Numbered from the stretch's first letter, positions 1 through 9,825 are shown. The stretch is DNA of 64,000 nt from Bacteroidales bacterium UBA5349 (GCA_002410065.1 DHQB01000020.1:62001-126000), one strand, 5' to 3'. Program-made: numbers and translations. The notes: generated by a model not told the origin, from the sequence alone.

Positions 1-705
1 GACCTTAATGTTGAGGTTAAAAGTGATAAACCCTTGTTGCTGCCATTAAACCATGATCAAAATCTTTTTGTAACTAACGACAACTCAATAACACCAGCAA
101 ATTCGCAATCATATATTAATATACTGGAACTTTCAATTACACAAAAACTGATTGAGAGTAACGGAGGAAAATTAAGTGTACAGTTAACCCCTGAAAATTC
201 TTCTTTCTCTTTCCCTTACTCACTAGAAAAAGTTGGATCTATCCAACTAAAAGACCAACAACAAAGCGAGGACAAAGAGAACCTAGCAAGAACTGAAATG
301 AACCGGGCACAAGGCTTATCGATAAAACTTGAGGATGCCAATGTGCTTTTGGTTGAAGACAACCTAATTAACCAAAAAATTGTTGTGCTTAGCCTCAAAA
401 AACTTGTGAAAAGTATTGATATCGCTAATAATGGCAAGGAAGCCCTTGATAAGTTTGGCTCTAGTAAATTTGATATCATTCTTATGGATATCCAGATGCC
501 CATAATGAACGGGATTGTATCCACCAAAAAAATCAGGGAAATTGAGTCGAGTTCAACATCACGTATCCCCATTATTGCTATAACAGCAAATGCGCTTCTG
601 GGCGATAAGGAAGAGTGCCTTTCTGCAGGAATGGACGATTATATCAGCAAACCATTTCAAATTGAAGTGCTAATTCAGAAGATGAAAAACCTACTTGGAG
701 CTTAA
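1..705 (+). CDS. Hybrid sensor histidine kinase, C-terminal part (5' end outside window)
   Basis: The reading frame is open from the first base, so the TTG at 34 is not a real start. About 234 residues are visible. The first part resembles the end of a HATPase_c lobe (a helix like ITQKLIESNGGKL, then SFSF), but the usual glycine box (GLGLS) reads ILELS, so ATP binding by this lobe is doubtful. A receiver domain follows, with acidic residues in LLVEDN, the phospho-acceptor Asp in LMDIQMP (codon 487-489), the switch Thr in AITAN and the Lys in SKPF. It ends right after the receiver domain, with no output domain, as in hybrid kinases that relay to a phosphotransfer partner. The input domain and partner are unknown. 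Confidence 0.8.
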   Translation, partial: DLNVEVKSDKPLLLPLNHDQNLFVTNDNSITPANSQSYINILELSITQKLIESNGGKLSVQLTPENSSFSFPYSLEKVGSIQLKDQQQSEDKENLARTEMNRAQGLSIKLEDANVLLVEDNLINQKIVVLSLKKLVKSIDIANNGKEALDKFGSSKFDIILMDIQMPIMNGIVSTKKIREIESSSTSRIPIIAITANALLGDKEECLSAGMDDYISKPFQIEVLIQKMKNLLGA

Positions 706-859
706 CTTTAGATCCATCCAAATTCTTTACCGCTCATCGTGTGTCCATTTGTTAAATGGGAGGATAGTTTGCATTGGAATAAGCTTTATCCCTATGCAGA
801 TATTGGCAATTATAACCAATAGACTTAAATAAAGAAGAGGAGTTCTTAGCAATATTAGG

Positions 860-3800
860 TTATGCCAAGTCGGGCTTTATGCCAATAATCAATATATCGT
901 CTACCTGCTCATTTTCACCCTTCCACTCGTTAATACTACCCAGTAAATGTTTTTTCTGAATCTCGAGTGGATACTTATGGATATTGAGCAGGAGGTGTCT
1001 GAATCTTCGAAATTTAAATTTCTTCCCTTCTGGCCCACCAAATTGGTCAACATATCCATCGGTAAAGATATAAATCATATCGCCTTCTTGTATCGACTCA
1101 GTGTGGCTGAAGAACTGGGGCTTTTCTAACTCATATGAAAATCCTACGGTGTAGTGTTGTCCCTTGATCTCTTTCAAACGATTATCCCTAATAAGATAAA
1201 GATTGCTAAAGGCACCTGCAAATTGCAAAGTTCTATTCTCCTTATCAATAACACAGAAGGACACATCCATACCATCCTTAACGTTGGATGCTTCATCGTT
1301 TATAGATTTACTAAACGTGTCGCGAACACCCTTATCCAACAAATTCAATATCTCAGCTGGATCATTAATTCCCATTACGCTAATGATATTGCGAAGCAGT
1401 TCTACCCCAATAATTGACATAAAAGCACCTGGCACACCATGACCAGTGCAGTCAATGGCTGCAACAAAAATTCGATTTTCTGTTTCGTTAATCCAATAAA
1501 AATCTCCGCTAACAATATCCTTTGGCATGAGTAAGATAAACGACTCGGGCAGAATTTTTTTAAAATGGCTTTCGGATGGTATAAGAGCTTCCTGAATCCG
1601 CTTGGCATAGTTAATACTGTCAGTAATACTCTTGTTTTTAAACAAAAGTTCTTCCCTCTGATCCTCCATCTCTCCCATTGTAATCTCAAGCTCTTTAAGC
1701 AGTTTGGTTGTCCTTCTTGAAATTTTTGTTCGTATTCTAAAAATGATTACTAGAAATAAAACTAGCAAAATACCATAAATAAAAATTGCATCTCGGGTCC
1801 TCCACCATTGGGTTTTAATAACCACCACTATGCTTTTGCCTGCTTCATTCCATACCCCGTCGCTATTGGCACCTTTAATCCTAAGGGTATATTTCCCTTC
1901 TGGAATACTTGAGAAAACTGCATAATGCTTATAGCCAACCGCTATCCAATCCTCATCAAACCCCTCAAGCTTATACATGTATCTGTTCCTATCAGGATGA
2001 GTAAAGTCGAGCACAGAAAACTCAAAACTAATCATTGAGAAAGGATGCTTAACTACTACTTCGTTTTTTGTTTCTAGGGGGATTATCACTCGCCCAGTTG
2101 GACTAACAATCTCAAGCTGAGTAAAGCTAACCGGGGGAATGCTATGCGTTTGGCTAATTGAATCGGGGTAAAAGGCATTTAGACCAGATATTCCACCAAA
2201 AAAGAGTTCCCCTTGCTGAGATTTGTAGCTAGCACCAAGGTTAAACTCATAACTCTGAAGCCCATCATTAACTCCGTACGATGTTATTGCAAAACTAGAA
2301 GGATTAATTTTGGCAATTCCCCAATTGGTGCTTACCCAAATCTGTCCATTGTTATCCTCCTCAATGTTATATATTAAATTATTGGGCAAACCATCTTCCT
2401 CGGTGATAAGTTTAAAAGAATCCTTACTCCGATCGTAAATGTGCAATCCCGAAGAGCTTCCAACCCAAAGGTTTTCTTTGGCATCTATGTGCAGGCTGAT
2501 AATATCGTTGGACGCTAAATTCCCTTTTGTATATGTTTTGCTCTTTGTATATCTTTTAACTTTCCCCGATGATAAATCCATTCTATTAAGTCCGGTGAGT
2601 GTCCCCAGCCACAAATAATCGGCATCCTGAACCATACTGTATACCTCATTGGAGGTTAACGTAGTTGAATCGGAAGGATTATGCTGATATTGCTCAATGG
2701 CAGTTCCGTTAAACTTATAAAGCCCCAAACTTGTTCCAAACCATATAACCTTTTTAGAGTCTTGCAGGACAGAATAAACACGATTATTCTTAAAAAGTGA
2801 TGAGGCGTCAACTCCTTTCTTTTTAAAAAAGTCGGAAAATGATTTTGTTGAAGCATTGTAAACCTGAACTCCCTCCATAGTAGAAATCAGCACTTCGCCT
2901 CCTTGTAATGCATAAATGCCGTGAACATTATCACTAGCAATTTTATAGGGATAGTTGAGGCGCGAAGAGTATTTAGTTATGCTACTGGTTTTTCGGTTGA
3001 GCATGTAAAGTCCAGAATTCCATGTGCCAACCCAGAGCATACCATTATCTTCATATATGGATCCAATCATATTGTTTCCAAAAAGATTATTCCCTTCCTG
3101 ATCTTTGCTGTAAAGAGGGAATTTTTGATCCTTTATGTCCCACTTGATTAAACCCGAAAGGGTACCCATCCATATCACTCTAGAACTATCCTCAACAATT
3201 GAGGTAATACTTGTATTAAGGGCATCGGGGTTTAATGCTAATTTAGACACTGTACTAAAACCCGAGCTTTCTCTATAGGTAGAAACGCCCTCATTGGTTG
3301 CAATCCAAAGGACACCTTTTGAATCGATGAAAAGTGCATTGATCTCATTCGACAACAATGAATTACTTACACCAGATTGGCTATAGTACCTCCTAAAGCC
3401 ATGCTTAATATTCGACAATTTATTCAGTCCATCGTTGGTAGCAATCCATATATTGCCTTTCTCATCCTCAACAATACCCCTAATGTTATTACTGCTGATG
3501 GAGTTGCTGTTGCTGGGATCGTTTGAAAAACGCTTAAACAATCCAAGATTCCTATCAAAAAGCAATAACCCATCCTTTGTGCCAACCCAAAATCTACTCT
3601 GGCTATCCTCAAATATTGCATAACCATCCATATACGCAGCATTGGTAAAAGGATCATAATAATGAGGAAACCTATCAAATGTATTCGACTCTGGATTAAA
3701 GCGATCGAGCGACTCTGGTGTTTTAATCCAAACAACACCTTGCCTATCTCTGTAGATATTATGGATGCGATTACTGCTCAAGGTCTTAGTATCTGAAGGA

Positions 3801-4177
3801 TTGTGGTAATAATTGATAAACTTACCGGTTGCCCTGTCCAAATAACTTAGCCCTCTCCAGGTCCCAATCCAAAGATTCCCTTTAGTGTCCTCACATATTT
3901 TGTTGATACTATTGCTACAGAGCGAGGCACTATCGAGAGGATTATTTCTGTAATTAGTAAAGGAATAGCCATCGTATCTATTGAGCCCGTCTTGAGTGCC
4001 TATCCATAAAAACCCATACTCATCTACCAGGAGAGCAGACACCAACGATTGAGACAGGCCCGACTCTATATTCAAAACCTCGGCAAGCCTTTTGCCATGT
4101 AGATTTTCTGCCCTAGCGTATTGAACAATAGGGAGAAACTGCAAAAGAATTACATACCACCTAATGAGGCCTCTCAT
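860..4177 (-). CDS. Two-component-like beta-propeller sensor with C-terminal SpoIIE/PP2C phosphatase
   Basis: 1105 residues. A signal peptide (about 1-23) leads into many repeated propeller blades with the motif W-I-G-T-x-x-G-L-x-R (about 24-690), then a Y_Y_Y domain (about 715-800), one membrane helix (about 803-822), a short coiled coil and a SpoIIE-type PP2C phosphatase domain (about 865-1103). The phosphatase keeps its metal-binding acidic motifs SGDFYW, DCTGHG and FTDG. Propeller plus Y_Y_Y is the periplasmic sensor of Bacteroidota hybrid two-component systems, but here the output is a Ser/Thr phosphatase instead of a histidine kinase, as in partner-switching pathways. The gene starts 36 bp after the UbiD-type gene on the same strand and may be co-transcribed with it. 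No anti-sigma or antagonist partner is visible nearby. Confidence 0.85.
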   Translation of the reverse strand: MRGLIRWYVILLQFLPIVQYARAENLHGKRLAEVLNIESGLSQSLVSALLVDEYGFLWIGTQDGLNRYDGYSFTNYRNNPLDSASLCSNSINKICEDTKGNLWIGTWRGLSYLDRATGKFINYYHNPSDTKTLSSNRIHNIYRDRQGVVWIKTPESLDRFNPESNTFDRFPHYYDPFTNAAYMDGYAIFEDSQSRFWVGTKDGLLLFDRNLGLFKRFSNDPSNSNSISSNNIRGIVEDEKGNIWIATNDGLNKLSNIKHGFRRYYSQSGVSNSLLSNEINALFIDSKGVLWIATNEGVSTYRESSGFSTVSKLALNPDALNTSITSIVEDSSRVIWMGTLSGLIKWDIKDQKFPLYSKDQEGNNLFGNNMIGSIYEDNGMLWVGTWNSGLYMLNRKTSSITKYSSRLNYPYKIASDNVHGIYALQGGEVLISTMEGVQVYNASTKSFSDFFKKKGVDASSLFKNNRVYSVLQDSKKVIWFGTSLGLYKFNGTAIEQYQHNPSDSTTLTSNEVYSMVQDADYLWLGTLTGLNRMDLSSGKVKRYTKSKTYTKGNLASNDIISLHIDAKENLWVGSSSGLHIYDRSKDSFKLITEEDGLPNNLIYNIEEDNNGQIWVSTNWGIAKINPSSFAITSYGVNDGLQSYEFNLGASYKSQQGELFFGGISGLNAFYPDSISQTHSIPPVSFTQLEIVSPTGRVIIPLETKNEVVVKHPFSMISFEFSVLDFTHPDRNRYMYKLEGFDEDWIAVGYKHYAVFSSIPEGKYTLRIKGANSDGVWNEAGKSIVVVIKTQWWRTRDAIFIYGILLVLFLVIIFRIRTKISRRTTKLLKELEITMGEMEDQREELLFKNKSITDSINYAKRIQEALIPSESHFKKILPESFILLMPKDIVSGDFYWINETENRIFVAAIDCTGHGVPGAFMSIIGVELLRNIISVMGINDPAEILNLLDKGVRDTFSKSINDEASNVKDGMDVSFCVIDKENRTLQFAGAFSNLYLIRDNRLKEIKGQHYTVGFSYELEKPQFFSHTESIQEGDMIYIFTDGYVDQFGGPEGKKFKFRRFRHLLLNIHKYPLEIQKKHLLGSINEWKGENEQVDDILIIGIKPDLA

Positions 4178-4213
4178 AGAAGAGCAAATTAGTAAAATAA
4201 ATTCAATTCAAGC

Positions 4214-6118
4214 CTACTTTGCTATTGCGCTATCTTGCTGCACAATATCCAAAAATCGTATTGACGGAGACTCTATAAAATTTCCTAAACCAAGCCTATT
4301 CCACTTACTATCTACCTCCTTAACTGTCTGCATGCTCGAGGTAACAATATTTGGCCAGTCTCTTTTAAAATTATCATTTTCTAAAGTCTTTCGGGTCCCG
4401 TCAATAAATAAGCACGGAGCTTTTACACCATCCACTTCAGCATAAAAGCAATCTCGCTCTGGGTCAACATTCCCTGCTGTATACCAAGTTACAATTGGTA
4501 TTTTTTCTAAAGGAATATGCTTATCTACAATAACAATTATTTTAGGTAAATCCTTGCCTAGTTTACAAGCAATACTTTGAGCAACCATTCGTACTATAGC
4601 TCCACTTGATTTGTCAATAGAAACTAAAATTAATGATATGCCCTCATTCAACAAACTCAAATTAAAGTCAGATAATTCATCGAAAATCAGCTTAAGATGC
4701 TCAGTAACCACAACAGTATCTATCACTATTGGTTCAACTTCTGAGTTTAGTTCTTCGTTAAGTTTTTCTGTTGCATCAATTAAAAATTTGCCCCCAATAG
4801 CTGGTTTGCTAGATGAGTGATCTAGTACATCTAAAGGACCACGGCTAATCAATGTATCATACAAAGGGCTATAATTTTTTGTAATAGCCCTAGCCACATC
4901 TTTTATGCAATGGATATCCACATCGGAATCGACAATCACCATTATTTTATTAAACATCATCTGCCCTGCTCCCCAAAGAGCACTTCCAACCTTATAGGCC
5001 TGGCCGGGGTATGACTTATCTATCTTTACAATGGCTATATTATGCGCAACACCCTCTTCGGGCAAATTCATATCAACCACCTCTGGAAGCATTGCGATTT
5101 TAATGGGGCTTAAAAAAATTCTTTCAGTAGCCCGAGCCATGTATTTATCCTCCATAGGCGGCACACCTACAATTGTAGCGGGATATATTGCATTGCGTTT
5201 GTGGGTAATACACGTTATATGAAACTTAGGATACCAATCGGCAAGCGAATAAAACCCAGTATGATCGCCAAACGGCCCTTCCCATGCTAAATCCTCACTG
5301 GGATCAACATAACCCTCAATTACAAAATCGGCATCGTAGGGCACCTCAATATCTACAGTAATGCCTTTTACCAATTTAACTCTTCTATTCCTTAAGAATC
5401 CAGCAAGTAAAAACTCGTCAATATTGTCGGGCAAGGGAGCAGTAGCAGCATAAGTGTACACTGGGTCGCCCCCTATTGCTACAGCGATTGGCATTTGTAT
5501 GCCAAGCTTTTTATACTCATTAAAATGCCTGGCTCCAGTTTTATGCCTATGCCAGTGCATTCCAGTTAAAGAGTTACCAAATACCTGCATCCTATACATT
5601 CCAACATTCCTTATCCCTGTTTTAGGATCCTTAGTAATTACCATTGGTAAAGTAATAAACCTCTCCCCATCGTGGGGCCAGCATTTAAGAATAGGGATTA
5701 TGTTCAAATCAGGGTCACGATGCACAACTTCCTGACATTCGCCCTTGCCTGAAACTTTATGGGGCAACCACTTTGCAACACGCTTTAATGTCGGAAGTAT
5801 TTTTAATTTCGATGCTAAAGATTGTCTAGGTTGGGTAAAGTGCTTAAAAAGTTCATCTATTCTTGCTGCTGCAGCATCGGGATCGAAAATACCAAGTGCC
5901 AACGATATACGTTCGTCTGAGCCAAAAGCATTAGTTAAAACAGGAAAAGATTTTCCAGTATTCTCAAAAAGCAATGCTTTACCTCCACCCTGCTGTTTGC
6001 TAATTCTATCGGTAATCTCAGCAATCTCATAAATAGGTTCAACAAACTCTTTAATCCTAACCAGTTGTCCTTTGGATTCTAAAACTTTAATGAAATCATC
6101 TAATCCGCTAAATGGCAT
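4214..6118 (-). CDS. UbiD family decarboxylase (menaquinone-type)
   Basis: 634 residues with UbiD-family features along the whole length: a GMYRMQVF stretch near 174-180, a MHWHRHK stretch near 187-193 and the EGPFGDHTGFY motif at 280-290, which carries acidic and prenyl-FMN-proximal residues. UbiD enzymes are reversible decarboxylases using prenylated FMN made by UbiX. In Bacteroidota this long form is usually annotated as a menaquinone-pathway decarboxylase, but the substrate cannot be read from sequence. UbiX is not in the window. The gene starts downstream of the enolase terminator, so it probably has its own promoter. The propeller/SpoIIE gene follows closely. Confidence 0.85.
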   Translation of the reverse strand: MPFSGLDDFIKVLESKGQLVRIKEFVEPIYEIAEITDRISKQQGGGKALLFENTGKSFPVLTNAFGSDERISLALGIFDPDAAAARIDELFKHFTQPRQSLASKLKILPTLKRVAKWLPHKVSGKGECQEVVHRDPDLNIIPILKCWPHDGERFITLPMVITKDPKTGIRNVGMYRMQVFGNSLTGMHWHRHKTGARHFNEYKKLGIQMPIAVAIGGDPVYTYAATAPLPDNIDEFLLAGFLRNRRVKLVKGITVDIEVPYDADFVIEGYVDPSEDLAWEGPFGDHTGFYSLADWYPKFHITCITHKRNAIYPATIVGVPPMEDKYMARATERIFLSPIKIAMLPEVVDMNLPEEGVAHNIAIVKIDKSYPGQAYKVGSALWGAGQMMFNKIMVIVDSDVDIHCIKDVARAITKNYSPLYDTLISRGPLDVLDHSSSKPAIGGKFLIDATEKLNEELNSEVEPIVIDTVVVTEHLKLIFDELSDFNLSLLNEGISLILVSIDKSSGAIVRMVAQSIACKLGKDLPKIIVIVDKHIPLEKIPIVTWYTAGNVDPERDCFYAEVDGVKAPCLFIDGTRKTLENDNFKRDWPNIVTSSMQTVKEVDSKWNRLGLGNFIESPSIRFLDIVQQDSAIAK

Positions 6119-6150
6119 TTTTGCTCTTAGTATATTGGACGTGAATATAC

Positions 6151-6185
6151 AAAAAAGGGCTCAACCTTTTTATGGTTGAGCCCTT
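6151..6185 (-). terminator. Intrinsic terminator after eno
   Basis: A perfect 12-bp stem (6155-6166 with 6174-6185, loop of 7) followed on the minus strand by a run of T. It lies 19 bp after the enolase stop and separates eno from the UbiD-type gene. Confidence 0.85.
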
Positions 6186-6203
6186 AAAAAAACTCGAATA
6201 TTT

Positions 6204-7493
6204 TTATCTAATGTACTTGAAATTTTTTCCTAGGTATTGACCAGATGAACCAAGCATTTCTTCAATTCGAAGCAGCTGATTGTATTTGGCAATCCTATCG
6301 GAACGAGAAGCTGAACCTGTTTTTATTTGTCCTGTGTTAAGTGCAACAGCCAAATGTGCAATGGTTGTATCCTCAGTTTCACCAGAGCGATGGCTCATAA
6401 CAGAAGTCATAGAGTTAGTATCAGCCATTCTAACAGCATTTATAGTCTCAGTTAAAGTTCCAATTTGGTTTACTTTAATCAGAATACTATTGGCAGCTTT
6501 CTCTTTAATACCTCGAGCTAAACGATTAACGTTAGTTACAAACAAGTCATCACCAACTAATTGAATCTTATTACCTAAGGTTTTATTCATCAATTTCCAA
6601 CCATCCCAATCGTCCTCAGCCATACCATCCTCAATAGAAACAATAGGATACTTATCAACCCATGTCTTCCAGTAATCAACCATTTGCGAAGGGGTTAGCT
6701 TGTCGCCTGAAGATTTGTGGAGATGGTATACATTCTCTTTTGGTAAAAAGTACTCAGATGATGCTGGATCGAGTGCTATAAAAATATCAACGCCTGGCTT
6801 ATAACCAGCATTTTCAATTGCTTTAAGGATTACCGTAATTGCTTCTTCGTTTGATTTAAGGTTTGGTGCAAATCCACCCTCATCACCAACGTTAGTTGAA
6901 TATCCTTGTTTTTTTAGAACAGCCTTTAGGTTGTGAAAAATCTCTGCACCCATCCTAAGTCCCTCTGAAAAACTTGGTGCCCCAATGGGCATAATCATAA
7001 ATTCCTGGAAATCGATGCTATTATCTGCATGAGAACCTCCATTGAGAATATTCATCATTGGGATAGGGAGAGTACATGCGTTTACGCCACCAACATAACG
7101 ATAAAGGGGCTGTTGCGTAACCTGAGATGCTGCATGAGCAACCGCAAGTGATACACCAAGAATGGCATTGGCACCAAGGTTCGCTTTATTTTCAGTTCCA
7201 TCTAGGCTAATCATTGCCTCATCTATCTGCTGCTGTTCCAGAACATGCATTCCTATAACCTCTTCGGCAATAGTAGAATTAACATTTTCAACAGCCCTTA
7301 AAACACCCTTACCAAGGTAATGGCTTTTGTCGCCATCCCTAAGTTCAACTGCTTCGTGCGCTCCAGTTGAGGCTCCGCTTGGTACTGCTGCGCGACCAAA
7401 ATAACCGCTTTCAGTTATCACATCTACTTCAACCGTTGGGTTTCCTCTTGAATCGAGAATTTGGCGAGCATGTACATTTACAATTTGTCCCAT
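6204..7493 (-). CDS. eno: Enolase
   Basis: 429 residues, the usual bacterial length. It catalyses interconversion of 2-phosphoglycerate and phosphoenolpyruvate in glycolysis. Visible signatures are the substrate-binding loop NGGSHADN, metal ligands in ALDPASSE, SIEDGMAEDD and LVGDDLF, the Lys in ILIKVNQIGT and the C-terminal SHRSGETED motif. The gene sits just after rplQ but a terminator lies between them, and another follows the stop, so it is likely a separate unit. A possible promoter (TTTG-N19-TAAATTGA on the minus strand) overlaps the upstream terminator and is only a weak match. Confidence 0.98.
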   Translation of the reverse strand: MGQIVNVHARQILDSRGNPTVEVDVITESGYFGRAAVPSGASTGAHEAVELRDGDKSHYLGKGVLRAVENVNSTIAEEVIGMHVLEQQQIDEAMISLDGTENKANLGANAILGVSLAVAHAASQVTQQPLYRYVGGVNACTLPIPMMNILNGGSHADNSIDFQEFMIMPIGAPSFSEGLRMGAEIFHNLKAVLKKQGYSTNVGDEGGFAPNLKSNEEAITVILKAIENAGYKPGVDIFIALDPASSEYFLPKENVYHLHKSSGDKLTPSQMVDYWKTWVDKYPIVSIEDGMAEDDWDGWKLMNKTLGNKIQLVGDDLFVTNVNRLARGIKEKAANSILIKVNQIGTLTETINAVRMADTNSMTSVMSHRSGETEDTTIAHLAVALNTGQIKTGSASRSDRIAKYNQLLRIEEMLGSSGQYLGKNFKYIR

Positions 7494-7536
7494 TTTCTGA
7501 AATTTTTTAGTTTAAAACATATAAATCAATTTATCT

Positions 7537-7572
7537 AAAAAAAGGGATTAAGCAAATTAAGCCAATCCCTTT
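7537..7572 (-). terminator. Intrinsic terminator of the ribosomal protein supercluster (after rplQ)
   Basis: Stem 7541-7549 paired with 7564-7572 (9 bp, perfect), loop of 14. On the minus strand it is followed by a T-rich run. It begins 27 bp after the rplQ stop and ends the long rpsL-to-rplQ transcription unit. Confidence 0.75.
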
Positions 7573-7598
7573 CTATAGGTAGTACTATTTAGAGATTG

Positions 7599-8207
7599 CT
7601 ATTCAGCGTCCTCTTTCTTTTCGTTAGTGTCTCCATCGCCTTTTGCATCAGTAGATTCTGGTGCTTCAACTACGTCTTCCTTAACCTCTTCTGCCTGTTT
7701 AACTGATTCCACTTTTTCTGCTTTCGCTTTTGATGCAGGTTTATCAGTTGCTTTATCGGTCGCTTTTGGTTCGGCAGTTTTAGCTACTTTACCTCTGCGA
7801 GTACGTTTTGCTTGCGATTTTTCTGATTTGCTTTCCTGAACATACGTTGTATTGTAGTCTACAAGTTCGATAATGCACATCTCAGCGTTATCGCCAATAC
7901 GAGCGCCTGTTTTTAGGATACGGGTATATCCACCTGGCCTATCGGCTACCTTAACCGCTACATCGCGGAAAAGTTCAGCAACAGCAGTCTTATCTTTTAG
8001 ATAAGCGAATACTGTTCTTCTTGAGTGGGTGGTATCGTTTTTGCTCTTCGTAATTAGGGGTTCCACGTAAACTCTTAATGCTTTTGCTTTAGCAACGGTA
8101 GTTTTAATACGCTTATGCGTAATTAGCGAAACCGACATATTTGCAAGCATTGCCTTGCGGTGAGAAGATGTTCTGCTTAAGTGATTAACTTTCTTATTGT
8201 GTCGCAT
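7599..8207 (-). CDS. rplQ: 50S ribosomal protein L17 with long C-terminal extension
   Basis: Residues 1 to about 120 are a typical L17 (start MRHNKKVNHLSR, RPGGYTRI motif). A tail of about 80 residues follows, made mostly of Lys, Ala, Glu, Asp and Thr: basic first (RTRRGK), acidic at the end (NEKKEDAE). Common bacterial L17 is about 120-130 residues, so the tail is an extension, probably disordered. Last gene of the supercluster, 5 bp after rpoA, followed by a terminator. Confidence 0.97.
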   Translation of the reverse strand: MRHNKKVNHLSRTSSHRKAMLANMSVSLITHKRIKTTVAKAKALRVYVEPLITKSKNDTTHSRRTVFAYLKDKTAVAELFRDVAVKVADRPGGYTRILKTGARIGDNAEMCIIELVDYNTTYVQESKSEKSQAKRTRRGKVAKTAEPKATDKATDKPASKAKAEKVESVKQAEEVKEDVVEAPESTDAKGDGDTNEKKEDAE

Positions 8208-8212
8208 CGTAA

Positions 8213-9205
8213 TTATTCCTTGTCTAGTTTGTATTTAGATATATCCATACCGAAGGATAAACTCATGCCTTCCAAAAGGTCCTCAAGTTCGGTGAGTGAT
8301 TTTTTTCCAAAGTTTCTAAACTTCAGCAAATCATTCTTGTTAAACCTAACCAAATCTCCTAATGAATCAACATCGGCAGCTTTGAGGCAGTTAAGCGCTC
8401 TAACTGACAAGTCAAGATCAACTAGCTTAGTTTTAAGCAGTTGTCGCATGTGGAGAACCTCTTCGTCGAACTCATCATTGGCTAACTTATCATCCGAATC
8501 AAGGGTAATCTTTTCGTCGGAAAAGAGCATAAAGTGGTGTATTAAAATCTTTGCTGCTTCCTTAAGGGCATCCTTTGGATGGATACTTCCATCAGTAAGG
8601 ATTTCGAAGATCAACTTCTCATAGTCGGTCTTCTGCTCAACCCTAAAGTTTTCAACCTCAAACTTTACGTTTTTAATCGGCGTGTGGATTGAATCAATAG
8701 GAATAATACCAAACTCTACATCTTCTTCCTTGTTCTCTTCGGCTGGTACATAACCTCTTCCCTTGCGGATTGTAACCTGAATATCAAGTTTAACATCGGG
8801 CTCCATCCTGCAAATTACAAAGTCAGGATTAAGCACTTTAAAGCCAGTTAAGAAGTTTGAAAGGAATCCTGCCTTAAACTCATTCTGTCCAGAAATTGAG
8901 ATAGTAGCCTTTTCTTCCTCAATGTCCTCAACAACTCGCTTTAAACGAATTTGTTTGAGATTGAGAATGATTTCGGGTAAGTCCTCCACTACTCCGGGTA
9001 TAACGGAAAATTCGTGGTCGACACCTGAAATCTTGATGGAAGTAATGGCATAACCCTCAAGAGACGAAAGCAATATTCGCCTTAAAGAGTTACCCACTGT
9101 AATTCCATAGCCTGGCTCAAGTGGACGAAACTCAAATCTACCGAAGGTATCGGTAGAGTCGAGCATAATTACCTTATCGGGTTTTTGAAATGCCAGAATT
9201 GCCAT
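8213..9205 (-). CDS. rpoA: DNA-directed RNA polymerase subunit alpha
   Basis: 330 residues. The N-terminal dimerisation and assembly domain (about 1-230) contains NSLRRILLSSLEG. The C-terminal domain (about 255-315) contains the helix-hairpin-helix stretch LDLSVRALNCLK and NFGKKSLTEL, which contacts DNA and activators. It lies between rpsD and rplQ as in the classical alpha operon. Confidence 0.99.
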   Translation of the reverse strand: MAILAFQKPDKVIMLDSTDTFGRFEFRPLEPGYGITVGNSLRRILLSSLEGYAITSIKISGVDHEFSVIPGVVEDLPEIILNLKQIRLKRVVEDIEEEKATISISGQNEFKAGFLSNFLTGFKVLNPDFVICRMEPDVKLDIQVTIRKGRGYVPAEENKEEDVEFGIIPIDSIHTPIKNVKFEVENFRVEQKTDYEKLIFEILTDGSIHPKDALKEAAKILIHHFMLFSDEKITLDSDDKLANDEFDEEVLHMRQLLKTKLVDLDLSVRALNCLKAADVDSLGDLVRFNKNDLLKFRNFGKKSLTELEDLLEGMSLSFGMDISKYKLDKE

Positions 9206-9216
9206 TCGGATTATTT

Positions 9217-9825
9217 TTACTTGGAGTATAGTTCAACAATAAGCTGTTCCTTGATATTCTCAGGAATATCTGAACGCTCTGGATTATTTAAAAATTTTCC
9301 TACAAACTGATTTTTATCCCACTCTAACCATGAGTACTTGGTGTACCTGTCTGCGGATAAAGCCTCAGTAATAGTTTCAAGCGATTTTGACCTTTCTCTT
9401 ATGCCTACTAAGTCACCAGCTTTTAGCGAGTACGATGGTATATTAACCACTTTATCGTTAACTGTTATGTGCCTATGGCTAACAAGTTGGCGAGCTGCTG
9501 CACGCGTTGGGGCAATTCCCAAACGGAATACAACGTTATCAAGCCTTGTCTCAAGGAGTTGGAGTAAAATTTCACCCGTTACACCTTGCATGCGCTCAGC
9601 CTTTTTGAATGTATTAACAAATTGCTTCTCAAGGATTCCATAGGTAAACTTTGCTTTCTGCTTCTCAAGAAGCTGAGTACCATATTCCGATACTTTTTTT
9701 CGCTTTTTGTTTATCCCATGCATTCCTGGGGGATAGTTCTTCTTTTCAAGAACCTTATCAGGTCCGAAAATTGGTTCCCCAAACTTTCTTGCAATCCTAG
9801 TGGTTGGTCCAGTATATCTTGCCAT
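9217..9825 (-). CDS. rpsD: 30S ribosomal protein S4 (zinc-free form)
   Basis: 202 residues. The S4 RNA-binding domain is clear (ETRLDNVVFRLG, ARQLVSHRHITVN). The N-terminus reads MARYTGPTTRIARKFGE and lacks the Cys cluster that binds zinc in C+ S4 proteins, so this is a zinc-independent variant. S4 nucleates assembly of the small-subunit body. Between rpsK and rpoA. Confidence 0.98.
   Translation of the reverse strand: MARYTGPTTRIARKFGEPIFGPDKVLEKKNYPPGMHGINKKRKKVSEYGTQLLEKQKAKFTYGILEKQFVNTFKKAERMQGVTGEILLQLLETRLDNVVFRLGIAPTRAAARQLVSHRHITVNDKVVNIPSYSLKAGDLVGIRERSKSLETITEALSADRYTKYSWLEWDKNQFVGKFLNNPERSDIPENIKEQLIVELYSK

Noticed and set aside
947..1689. Plus- and minus-strand frames inside the propeller/SpoIIE gene
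   Set aside because: They lie in other frames of a long, well-supported gene and have no family signal; the same holds for the many frames inside ribosomal, AsmA-like and helicase genes.
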